Assembly (NCBI RefSeq): GCF_046000175.1
Contig: NZ_JBEOMB010000064.1
Span: 1-64,000 of the forward strand
Length of the DNA stretch: 64,000 nucleotides
Reading direction: 5' to 3'
Origin: Rhodoplanes sp046000175
GTDB lineage: Bacteria; Pseudomonadota; Alphaproteobacteria; Rhizobiales; Xanthobacteraceae
Shown: piece after piece, positions 44,027-51,686 of the stretch
Layout: the number at the start of each line of letters is the position of its first letter
Numbering within the stretch: position 1 is the first letter of the stretch
Program-made: the position numbers and the translations under genes
Notes under the pieces: model-generated
What the model saw: only the letters and a program-made list of their open reading frames with translations
What the model was told of the DNA's origin: nothing
Database searches by the model: none

Positions 44027-45108
44027 GGCTTCAGCGCCTTGGCCTGCGCCGCGATCGCCGCCCTGTCGAAAGCGTTGATCTCGTCGAGCAGGTCGGTCGT
44101 GAAGGCGCCCGAGACGTCCTTGATCTGGCTTTCCAGGCCGGCGAACTCCACCTGGGCTTGCCACTGGGCGAGCGACTGGGCGCCGAAGCGCTGGTCCGGC
44201 TGGCCCGGCTTCGGCATCCACTTGTCGGCGCGCGATGCGAGAATGTATCGCGCCTCCTCCATGGACTGCGCGTCGGTGCGGCCCTTCGGCTTGGTCTCCG
44301 GATAGATGTCCCAGTGCAGCCGGATGGAGTTGTCCAGGTCCGCGTAAGCGAACACGGTGGACTTCGCCATCGCGCGGAAGAACCGCACCACGGTGTCACG
44401 ATTCTTCTGGAGGCTCGACTTCTGCACGCCGTAGGCGTTGCCGAACAGTCTCTCCATGCCGGGCGTGTTCGGCAGGTGTCGCAGCTTGTAGCCGGCCAGC
44501 TCGATGCGGGCGAAGCTGCCGTCCCAGAACGCCATCGCATCGACCCGGCCACGATAGATCGCGTCGCCGGCCGGGCCGCCCTCGCCGATCGACACCCACT
44601 CGATGTCGTTGTCGGGATCGATGCTCAGCTCCTTGAACATCGCCCGGGCGCCGAAATAGCCGGTGTCGCCCTGGTTGCGGATGCCGACCTTCCTGCCCTT
44701 CAGCTCGGCGAGCGCCTTCACCGGGCTGTCCGGCTTCACGGCGACCGACCAGTGCGGCTCGCGCAGCCAGCAATAGGGGAAGATCACGTCGATGCGCGGA
44801 TTCTTGGCATAGGCGCCGAGGAACGAGACCGGCGCCACCGCCGAGGTCTCGCAGTTGCCGCTCGCCAGCGCCTGCAGGGTCTGGCCGGCACCCGACATGT
44901 TGATGATCTCGAGCCGGACGCCCTCCTGCTCGTAGAACTTCACGCGCGGATGCTGACCGACCGTCATGAAGCTGAGCTGCGGATCGACGATTCCTGCGGC
45001 GTTTCCGAGGCGCACCAGTCCCTTGTCCTCGGCGAAGACGACGGTCGGCATCAGGAGGCCGGCTCCGGCGACACCGAGGCCCGTGTTGAACCCGCGACGC
45101 GTGATCAT
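44023..45108 (-). CDS. ABC transporter substrate-binding protein (SsuA/TauA/NMT1-like)
   Basis: A 361-residue periplasmic receptor with a Tat-like leader (MITRRGFNTGLGVAGAGLL). The mature chain shows the nitrate/sulfonate/taurine pattern: FYEQEGVRLEIINMSGAGQTLQALASGNCETS, ELKGRKVGIRNQGDTGYF, and VDAMAFWDGSFARIE. In the family this binds alkylsulfonates, taurine, pyrimidine precursors or other small organics. It is read in the same direction as the permease gene 65 bp upstream and overlaps the OCD-type gene (GTGA). No sulfonatase is near, so sulfonate specificity is not supported. Confidence 0.87.
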   Translation of the reverse strand: MITRRGFNTGLGVAGAGLLMPTVVFAEDKGLVRLGNAAGIVDPQLSFMTVGQHPRVKFYEQEGVRLEIINMSGAGQTLQALASGNCETSAVAPVSFLGAYAKNPRIDVIFPYCWLREPHWSVAVKPDSPVKALAELKGRKVGIRNQGDTGYFGARAMFKELSIDPDNDIEWVSIGEGGPAGDAIYRGRVDAMAFWDGSFARIELAGYKLRHLPNTPGMERLFGNAYGVQKSSLQKNRDTVVRFFRAMAKSTVFAYADLDNSIRLHWDIYPETKPKGRTDAQSMEEARYILASRADKWMPKPGQPDQRFGAQSLAQWQAQVEFAGLESQIKDVSGAFTTDLLDEINAFDRAAIAAQAKALKP

Positions 45109-45173
45109 GCTTCACCCAGTGTCCGTGGTTCGTGGAGATCGACGATGCGGATGCGGACAGTCCGGCCAGCGTG

Positions 45174-46040
45174 TCAGGCGCCCATGCGGCGCGTGCCGCG
45201 GTCGCCGGACCAGAAGAGGAGACGCCGCTCCACCAGGCGCAGGCTCCCGTGCAGCAGGATGCCGACGAGCGACAGGATGATGAAGATCGAGAACGTCCCG
45301 GCCGTGTCCATCTGGGCGTTCATCGAAAGGATCAGCACCCCCAGCCCGCGCTGCGCCCCGACGAACTCACCCACCACCGCGCCGACCACGGCGAACACGG
45401 CGGCCATATCGAGGCCGGCGAAGATGTAGGGCAGCGCACTGGGCAGCCGCGCCTTCCAGAACGTCTGCCACGGATTGGCGCCGATCGCCCGCATCAGCTC
45501 GATGCGCTCCGGCTCGACCGCCCGGAACCCGGCCATCGCGTTGACGAGCAGCGGAAAGAAGGTGAGCAGGCAGATGATCACGACCTTCGAGGTGAGGCCG
45601 AAGCCGAACCACAGCACGATGATGGGAGCGAGTGCGATCTTGGGAAGGCTCTGGATTGCCACCAGATAGAGGCTGAAGGTCGCCTCGACGATGCGGAACT
45701 GCGACACGACGGTGCCGAGCAGCAGCCCGACCGAGCTGCCGATGACGAAGCCGAGCAGCACCTCCGAGATCGTCACGCCGGCGTGCAGCCAGTAGCCGCC
45801 GCGCGACAGAAGTCCGGCGTCGAGCCCACGCCACAGCGCCACCGCAATGTCGCTCGGCGGCGGCAAGATGTAGTTCGGCACGTCGAACCAGACGACACCG
45901 TACTCCCAGACGAGCAGCACGACGACCAGCACGGTCGGAGCGAGGACCAGCTCGGGCCGTGTCCGCAGCAGCAGGCGCAGGCCGCCGATCGGCTTGGGCG
46001 CGTCGAGGGCGATGCGGGCGGTCTCGATGTCGACGCTCAT
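45174..46040 (-). CDS. ABC transporter permease (SsuC/TauC-like)
   Basis: A 288-residue permease with about six membrane helices. The EAA-type loop for ATPase contact is MRAIGANPWQTFWKARLPSALPYIF, and the N-terminal part has IILPPPSD-type NYILPPPSDIAVAL typical of SsuC/TauC. The C-terminal arginine-rich tail is short. Its start lies inside the stop of the ATPase gene (ATGA). Confidence 0.9.
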   Translation of the reverse strand: MSVDIETARIALDAPKPIGGLRLLLRTRPELVLAPTVLVVVLLVWEYGVVWFDVPNYILPPPSDIAVALWRGLDAGLLSRGGYWLHAGVTISEVLLGFVIGSSVGLLLGTVVSQFRIVEATFSLYLVAIQSLPKIALAPIIVLWFGFGLTSKVVIICLLTFFPLLVNAMAGFRAVEPERIELMRAIGANPWQTFWKARLPSALPYIFAGLDMAAVFAVVGAVVGEFVGAQRGLGVLILSMNAQMDTAGTFSIFIILSLVGILLHGSLRLVERRLLFWSGDRGTRRMGA

Positions 46041-46936
46041 CCGAGTCCTCCGGCATACTCACGAGCCGGTGCGGCCTCTCGCGACGCCGCACCGGACGGG
46101 GCGTCCCCGAGCGTGTAGAACAGCCGGCGGATGTCACTCGACAGCCGCCCGAACACCGGATCGCCCATGGCCTCGAGAGAGCGCGGACGGGCCAGCGGCA
46201 CGTCGATCGTGCAGGCGATGCGGCCGGGGCGCGGCGTCATCACCACGACGCGATCGCCGAGAAACACCGCCTCGGGAATCGAGTGGGTGATCAGCAGGAC
46301 CGTCTTGCCGCTCTCGCGCCAGATGCGCTGCAGGTCGAGATTCATCTGCTCGCGCGTCATCGCGTCGAGCGCGCCGAACGGCTCGTCCATCAGCAGGATG
46401 GCGGGATCGCAGACCAGCGCCCGGCTGATCGCGGCGCGCTGCTGCATGCCGCCCGACAGCTCGGCCGGATACTTGCTCTCGAACTCGGCGAGCCCGACCA
46501 TCTTCAGGAGATCGCGGGCGCGGGCGCGCGACGCGGCGGCAGGTAGACCCTGCACCTCGGCCGGCAGCAGAACGTTGTCCAGGATGGTGCGCCAGGGCAG
46601 CAGGACAGGGTTCTGGAACACCACGCCGATGTCGCGCCGCGGCTTCAGGACCGGTTCGCCGACCACCTCCAGCCGCCCGGAGGTCGGCGCGAGCAGGCCG
46701 GCGATGATCTTCAGGAGCGTGCTCTTGCCGCAGCCGCTCGGGCCGACGACGGTGACGAACGCCCGGTCGGCGACGTCGAGCGTGATGTCGGAGAGCGCCC
46801 GCACCCGCTCGTCGCGCACCGTCACGAACGTCTTGTCGAGATGCGAGATCCGGATCGCGCTGCGGCACGGCACCGCCGCGCGCGCCGGGCGCGGCGTGGC
46901 GACCGGATCCGGGAGACGCGCGGTCCCCAGGTTCAT
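46037..46936 (-). CDS. ABC transporter ATP-binding protein (SsuB/TauB-like)
   Basis: A 299-residue ATPase. Walker A GPSGCGKSTLL, Q-loop VFQNPVLLPW, signature LSGGMQQRAAISRAL, Walker B AILLMDEPFGALD, and H-loop LLITHSIPEAVFL are all intact. The LPW after the Q-loop is typical of the SsuB/TauB/NrtD group. It is the first gene of the six-gene minus-strand run that continues through permease, receptor, OCD-type, CocE-type and, after 181 bp, TctC genes. A LysR gene lies just upstream. Confidence 0.92.
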   Translation of the reverse strand: MNLGTARLPDPVATPRPARAAVPCRSAIRISHLDKTFVTVRDERVRALSDITLDVADRAFVTVVGPSGCGKSTLLKIIAGLLAPTSGRLEVVGEPVLKPRRDIGVVFQNPVLLPWRTILDNVLLPAEVQGLPAAASRARARDLLKMVGLAEFESKYPAELSGGMQQRAAISRALVCDPAILLMDEPFGALDAMTREQMNLDLQRIWRESGKTVLLITHSIPEAVFLGDRVVVMTPRPGRIACTIDVPLARPRSLEAMGDPVFGRLSSDIRRLFYTLGDAPSGAASREAAPAREYAGGLG

Positions 46937-47103
46937 GCGTTCGCTCCCTCTGCCGCTGTTGTTCTATGTCCGGGTTTCCCGGTGCGGCGAGAGCGAGGCT
47001 AGGAGATCCGACCCGATGCCGGCCAATACTTTCGCGGCATGCACGCGATGCCGCAGCGGCATCACGGCCCCGGAGCGGCCCGCGGGCTGGGGCGGCCGGC
47101 GCC

Positions 47104-48054
47104 TCAGCCGCGCGAGCGCCGGCGGGTCGCCGGCTTCTCGGGTGGCGACTCGCCGAAGGCCCCGGCGGCCGCGAGCCGGGCCAGCTCGACGCGCGTCAGC
47201 TCGATCATCTTCTGCACGGCCGGCGTCAGCGGCCGGTCGGTGCGCCATGCCAGCACGCGGTCCATCAACCAGCCCTTCACCCGCGACAGCGTCAGGGTTC
47301 CGGCCTCGAAGTCGCGGTAGACGGCGCTGTGCGGCAAGATCGCGTGGCCGACGCCGGCGTCCACCAGCTCCTTCTGGATGTGCAGGCTCTCGGTCTCGAC
47401 GACCACCCGCAGCCGCTCGCCGGTGCGGGCGAGCGCCGCCTCCAGCCAGCCCCGTACCGTCGACGGCGGCGCCGCGAGTATGAGCGGCCGCGCGACCACG
47501 TCCCGCCAGGTGCAGACGTGGCCGGACGGGAACTCGCCGGGACGCCCGACAAGATAGACGGGCTCTCGGATCAGCGTCTCGAGCGCCACCTGACGGCTGG
47601 CGATGCCGCGTGTGTTCGGCAAGACGGCGAGGTCTATCTCGCCGGAGAGCAGCCACGGGCGCAGTCGCCCGACGCCCTCGAAGAAGTTGAGCCGCACATC
47701 GGGATAGAGCGCCAGGTAGGATTTCGACAGCGACGAGAAGATCAGCTCGGCGACCGACGGCGGTGCCCCGAAGCTCACCGCGCCGCTCGGCATCGTGCCC
47801 CTCGCCATCACGTCGGCGACCGCTTGCTCAGTCTGGCGGCGGATGAACCGAGCCCGCTCCAGCAGCAGCGTGCCCGGCATGGTCGTGGTGATGCCGCGGG
47901 TGCCGCGGGTGAACAGGGCGACGCCGAGCTCCGCCTCCAGCTTCTTGATCTGCCGGGTCAGCGCCGGCTGCGCGATGCGCAGCGACTCCGACGCCTTGCG
48001 GAAGCTGCCCAGCTCGGCGATGCGGACGAAGTATTCGAGCTGCTTGTCGTTCAT
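47104..48054 (-). CDS. LysR family transcriptional regulator
   Basis: A 316-residue LysR regulator. The N-terminal winged helix is typical: LEYFVRIAELGSFRKASESLRIAQPALTRQIKKLEAELG (residues 6-44, family match). The co-inducer-binding domain follows from about 90. A basic tail ends the protein (RRRSRG). The ATG at 48054 begins exactly at the HTH. It is transcribed in the same direction as both the ureide-type cluster behind it and the ABC operon ahead, so it could control either. Confidence 0.9.
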   Translation of the reverse strand: MNDKQLEYFVRIAELGSFRKASESLRIAQPALTRQIKKLEAELGVALFTRGTRGITTTMPGTLLLERARFIRRQTEQAVADVMARGTMPSGAVSFGAPPSVAELIFSSLSKSYLALYPDVRLNFFEGVGRLRPWLLSGEIDLAVLPNTRGIASRQVALETLIREPVYLVGRPGEFPSGHVCTWRDVVARPLILAAPPSTVRGWLEAALARTGERLRVVVETESLHIQKELVDAGVGHAILPHSAVYRDFEAGTLTLSRVKGWLMDRVLAWRTDRPLTPAVQKMIELTRVELARLAAAGAFGESPPEKPATRRRSRG

Positions 48055-48150
48055 TTGCGCTCCGAAAACGTCCAGGCGTCGGATCGGCCGATCCAACCCG
48101 GAGGCGAGGCAGAACAGGAGGCCAATGGACCCGCAGGTCGGGCCCGTCAT

Positions 48151-48495
48151 TCAGGGCAGCCAGCCGTTGAGGGTGCTGGACTTGCCGTTCTGGCCGATGA
48201 TCAGGCCGGCGATCGGCGCGCCGAGATCGTCCTGGAGAAGCTGAACGGCCTTCACGTAGTCGGCGCCGAGCATCTGCCAGGCCGTGGTGCCGGCGGGGGC
48301 GCCGATCGCCGCCGCGGTCGCGATCCAGGCGTCGTCCGGCAGCTCGTCGATCGACACCAGCTCGGGCTGGCCGGCGTTGATGGCGGCGGTGCCCAGCATG
48401 CGGCCGTGATCGGCCCAGCCGCCGCCGCCGGCCGCGAACACGGCGCCGCCCTTGATCGCGGGCTCGACGTCGCGGGCGGTCAGAATCCTGCGCAT
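48151..48495 (-). CDS. Short DUF917-like protein (N-terminal part only)
   Basis: A 114-residue protein. AIKGGAVFAAGGGGWADHGRML, SIDELPDDAWIATAAAIGAP and LIIGQNGKSSTLNGWLP correspond, in order, to the first third of DUF917 (S-methylthiohydantoin desulfurase-like/hydantoinase-associated) proteins, which are usually about 350 residues. It ends after the GGLN-like element. It is therefore either a truncated gene or a naturally short homologue. It starts 15 bases after the UbiD stop, in the same operon as cyclic-amide genes, which fits the known partnership of DUF917 with hydantoin-type enzymes. Confidence 0.6.
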   Translation of the reverse strand: MRRILTARDVEPAIKGGAVFAAGGGGWADHGRMLGTAAINAGQPELVSIDELPDDAWIATAAAIGAPAGTTAWQMLGADYVKAVQLLQDDLGAPIAGLIIGQNGKSSTLNGWLP

Positions 48496-48510
48496 GGCGT
48501 CGTCTCCTGG

Positions 48511-49908
48511 TCAGAGGGTGCGGGCACCGCGACGAATCGCGTCGACGATCGGCGCCACCCGGGTATAGGCGTCGGCCGGCGGCAGCGCACGGGTCCAGTC
48601 GTCGCGGTCGTCGTCGCTGCGGGTGGCGTCGAAGCCGAGCTTGGTGATGGTGCCGCCGAGCTTCATCGGCTCCGAACGGTCGGTCCGCAGGCCCGGCACC
48701 ACGACGATGTCGCGCTCGGCGCGCAGCCGCGTCGTCACGGCCCACTGCACGGCGGCGTCGTCCCACGGGTCGAGGTCGTCGTCGACCACGGTGACCTGCT
48801 TGACGAGGTTCACGGCGGCGAGCGCGCCCAGGATCGTCTTGCGGGCGTCGCCGGGCCGCTTGTCGGCCGAGAGGCTCACCACGGCGGAGAGCCGTCCGCA
48901 GCCGCCCATTCCCACCGCGACTCCGGCGACCGCCGGCATGAACGCCTTCAGGTGCGACTGCAGGCCGGCCGCGATCGATACCCCGCCGAGCAGCACGTGC
49001 TCGACATGGTAGCCGGGCTCGACCACCTGGAGCATCGCGTCGGCACGGCGCGTGATCGCCTTCACCTCGACGATCCAGCCGGCGCCGTAGCGCTCGTACA
49101 TGCCGTGATACTCGCTGACCGGACCTTCCTCGACGCTCTGCGCCGTGTCGATCTCGCCCTCGATGACGATCTCGGCATGGGCCGGCACGATCAGAGTGCT
49201 GGTGGTGCAGCGCGCCGCCGCGATCGGCGCGTCCTGCAGGGCGCCGGCGACCGCGAGCTCGTCCTGGCCGAGCGACAGGTAGAGAGCCGCGGCCATCAGC
49301 ACGACCGGGTGGTTGCCCAGCGTCATGGCGATCGGCAGCTTCTCGCCGCGGGCCGCGGCGGCGCGCGCCATCACGGCGAGATGGTGGTTCGGCGCGATGC
49401 CGATCAGGGCGCGGTCGGGGCCGAGCGGCTTCAGCCGCGCATAGGAGAGGTTGCGGTGGCCGGTGACCCGGTCCTCCACGACGATGCAGCCGGCCGTCAC
49501 GTAAGGCCCGGTCTCGTGCTCGAAGAAGCGCGGGATCGGCAACAGGCCGAGATCGGGCGGCAGCACCGTCTGCTGCACGGGCGGGGCGTCGATCACGACC
49601 GGCGCGAGCGGCGCCGCGATCGCCGCGGCGATCCGGCCCGTCAGCGCCTCGCGCGTCACGCCGAGCCCGAAGGCGATGCGGTCGAGCCCGGCCAGCACGT
49701 TGCCGACCACCGGGATGCCGGTCGCGCCGGTGCCGGTGAACAGCAGCGCGGGGCCGCCGTCCAGCGCCGACAAGCAGGCCGAAATCTCGAAACCGGCCGG
49801 GTCGAGCGCCGTCTCGATCACGGCCAGTTCGTCGCGCGCCTGCAGGGCCGCCAGAAACGTGCGAAGCGAATGGGTCTCGCCGGGGCCGGCGGGGGGAAGA
49901 CCACGCAT
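48511..49908 (-). CDS. UbiD family decarboxylase
   Basis: A 465-residue UbiD-type decarboxylase, which uses prenylated FMN to remove or add carboxyl groups on aromatic or unsaturated acids. The core features are HRNLSYARLKPLG, IAMTLGNHP, the acid-rich EIVIEGEID, and EEGPVSEYHGMYERYG, whose Glu belongs to the catalytic E-R-E network. KQVTVVDDDLDPWDD is the cofactor/metal loop. No ubiX-like flavin prenyltransferase is in the window. The ATG at 49908 overlaps the stop of the broken M20 gene by one base (TGATG). Substrate unknown; context suggests a product of ring-amide cleavage. Confidence 0.88.
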   Translation of the reverse strand: MRGLPPAGPGETHSLRTFLAALQARDELAVIETALDPAGFEISACLSALDGGPALLFTGTGATGIPVVGNVLAGLDRIAFGLGVTREALTGRIAAAIAAPLAPVVIDAPPVQQTVLPPDLGLLPIPRFFEHETGPYVTAGCIVVEDRVTGHRNLSYARLKPLGPDRALIGIAPNHHLAVMARAAAARGEKLPIAMTLGNHPVVLMAAALYLSLGQDELAVAGALQDAPIAAARCTTSTLIVPAHAEIVIEGEIDTAQSVEEGPVSEYHGMYERYGAGWIVEVKAITRRADAMLQVVEPGYHVEHVLLGGVSIAAGLQSHLKAFMPAVAGVAVGMGGCGRLSAVVSLSADKRPGDARKTILGALAAVNLVKQVTVVDDDLDPWDDAAVQWAVTTRLRAERDIVVVPGLRTDRSEPMKLGGTITKLGFDATRSDDDRDDWTRALPPADAYTRVAPIVDAIRRGARTL

Positions 49909-50833
49909 CAATGACTCTCCTCGGGGTGCGGCGGGTCGCGGTCGATCCGGCACACCGCCTCGGCCAGCACCGTGGTGCCGGCGGCGACCTCGCCGGGCTC
50001 GCTCCATTCCTCGGGGCAGTGGCTGCGGCCGTCGCGGCACGGGATGAACAGCATCGCAGCCGGCGCGATGCGCGACACGAAGGCCGCGTCGTGGCCGGCG
50101 CCCGACGCCATCACGGTGGTGCCGGCGCCGAGCGCCGCCGCGCTCTCGCATGCGCGGCCTCGCCGGCGAACACGATCTCCAGCCGGGTGATGCCGACGAT
50201 CGCCGTGACGATGCCGCCGTCGAGCTTCTGGGACTCCAGCACCGTGCCCTGCTCGATGTGCAGCTCGAGATAGGCCGCGATGTCGTCGCGGACCGCCTCG
50301 CCGAGCCGCTCCGGCGCGCCGCCGACGCGGGCGATGGCGGCGCGCAGCGTCTCGCCGCCGGGTTCGGTCATCGCGAGCTCGTTCGGGCCGAGCGCCCCGG
50401 CCATGCCGCGGCTGCCGACGCAGGAGAGGCCGTACTCGCTCGGCTCCTCGGCCAGGAAGTCGATCACCTCGAAGGCATGGTCCAGCGCGATGCCGCGGTC
50501 GGCGAGCGCGCGCGCCACCTCGAGCCCGGCCAGCACGCCGGCCGGGCCGTCGAAGCGGCCGCCGCTCGGCACGCTGTCCGAGTGCGAGCCGATCGTGATC
50601 GCCTTGGCGCCGGGGACGCGGCCCTCGCGGCGGCCGATCAGGTTGCCGGCGGCGTCGATGCGCACCGCGAGGCCGGCGTCGCGGAAGCGCCGCGCCAGCC
50701 AGTCGCGGCCTTCGAGAAAACGGGGCGTGAACGAGCGGCGCGTCCACGGCTTGTCCGGGTCCGTGACGGCGGCGAGCGCCATCAAGTCGGACCACAGACG
50801 GTCTCGATTCACCGACGCGTTGGTGAGATCCAC
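49908..50833 (-). pseudogene. M20 family amidase (N-carbamoyl-amino-acid hydrolase / allantoate amidohydrolase-like), internally deleted and frameshifted
   Basis: The first 225 codons are a clear M20 hydrolase: GSHSDSVPSGGRFDGPAGV (His and Asp ligands), EEPSEYGLSCVGSRG (Glu pair), LELHIEQG (His), and ITRLEIVFAGEAAHA. Then the frame breaks near 50150; the C-terminal GTTVMASGAGHDAAFVSRIAPAAMLFIPCRDGRSHCPEEW (family match) continues in another frame to 49908. About 100 residues, roughly the lid/dimerisation domain, are missing between. All metal ligands remain but not in one frame. It follows the cyclic amidohydrolase stub by 12 bases. Confidence 0.8.
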
Positions 50834-50845
50834 GGCGCGCCCCGC

Positions 50846-51046
50846 TCAGCCGGCGACCGCGGGCGGCCGCACGAAGCTGCCGGGCAGCACCAGCGCGGCG
50901 CCGAAATCGTGCCGCTCGCGCGCCGCCGGGCCGTCGCCGGCGCCGACACGCTCGACGGTGCCGTCCCGCACCGCCACGAAGCCGCAGGGGATCGTGCGGT
51001 CGGTGAGGACGACATGGCCCGTCACCACCAGATCGAAATCGCCCAT
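50846..51046 (-). pseudogene. Dihydropyrimidinase/allantoinase-type cyclic amidohydrolase, N-terminal stub
   Basis: A 66-codon frame opening MGDFDLVVTGHVVLTDRTIP and reaching HDFGAALVLPGS, the small beta domain that precedes the D-x-H-x-H metal site in allantoinases, hydantoinases and dihydroorotases (about 450-480 residues). After LVLPGS, where ...D-x-H-x-H should come, the sequence switches to FVRPPAVAG and stops. The barrel domain is entirely missing. It was probably the first gene of the ureide-type operon. Confidence 0.7.
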
Positions 51047-51160
51047 CGTCGCTTCTTCTTTATTGCCGGAATCGATCACTGACGCGAGCATAGCCGAGCA
51101 ACGGACCGGGCGGTTATTCCCAGAACGGCGGCACCCATAACCTGATGGACTGGTCGCCGA

Positions 51161-51262
51161 CCGCGAGATCGCGGAGATGCGGGCCGAGACCGCGGCGCCC
51201 CTGCGGGCATTTCGGCGGCGCGTCGCCTCGATGTGTGAAAGCCGCAATCCCGAGCAGGCGTC
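51161..51262. repeat. Mobile-element debris, copy 1 of a shared ~100-bp segment
   Basis: CCGCGAGATCGCGGAGATGC through GCAATCCCGAGCAGGCG aligns with 57556-57658 at roughly 75% identity by eye without large gaps. In both, the frame reads R-E-(I/L)-A-E-M-R-A-E-T, then (F/Y)RRR/RRI, then an ATG-TGA end followed by the same NPEQA-coding stretch. This looks like the tail of a small gene from an insertion element. It lies amid other remnants between the amidohydrolase stub and the efflux genes. Confidence 0.6.
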
Positions 51263-51329
51263 ATACGTCGGCGGTCGACAGAAGGCCCGGTTCGATCCGG
51301 AGCAGCCCCGTGTCCCGGCCATCCATCCC

Positions 51330-51489
51330 GCGAAGCCGTCGGGCTTGTTCTGCTTCCACAGGATCTCGCTTCCGAGGATCCAGACCTCCTCCCGGGGCAG
51401 GATGCTGGCACCGCCTTGACGGATCCCCGACCGGCGGCCGGACCCGAATACTCCCTCTGGACGGCCTTCTTCTTCGGCTTTTGGTCCAT
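51330..51489 (-). pseudogene. Molybdopterin oxidoreductase (FdhF/YdeP-like) N-terminal stub
   Basis: From an ATG at 51489 the minus strand encodes VQREYSGPAAGRGSVKA; after a frameshift near 51410 it continues ASILPREEVWILGSEILWKQNKPDGFA. This is the characteristic N-terminus of the YdeP/FdhF-type molybdopterin oxidoreductase alpha subunits (..EY.GPAGGWGS.K.., ..NKPDGFACVSC..), normally about 750 residues. The Cys-containing continuation is absent; sequence diverges at GFA. Confidence 0.5.
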
Positions 51490-51686
51490 GTCGTCCTCGT
51501 GACGAAGGAGGAAAAGACCGGCCGCTCCGTCTCGCCGAGCCGGCAGCGGCGCTCCGGCGGCGTTGCTCGACATGAAGCGGTGCCGGGAGACGAGCGCCGG
51601 TGAGGGAATCGAAGTTCCTCGATCGGCCACGGCACCGTGCGGCCGGACCGGAGTTGAGGTCGGGGACGTTCGTTCCCGTCAGTCGT

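Noticed and set aside
44023..46936. Calling the ABC transporter a true sulfonate/taurine system (ssu/tau)
   Set aside because: The motifs are only at superfamily level, and no monooxygenase (SsuD, TauD) or desulfonating enzyme is near; the neighbours argue for another ligand.
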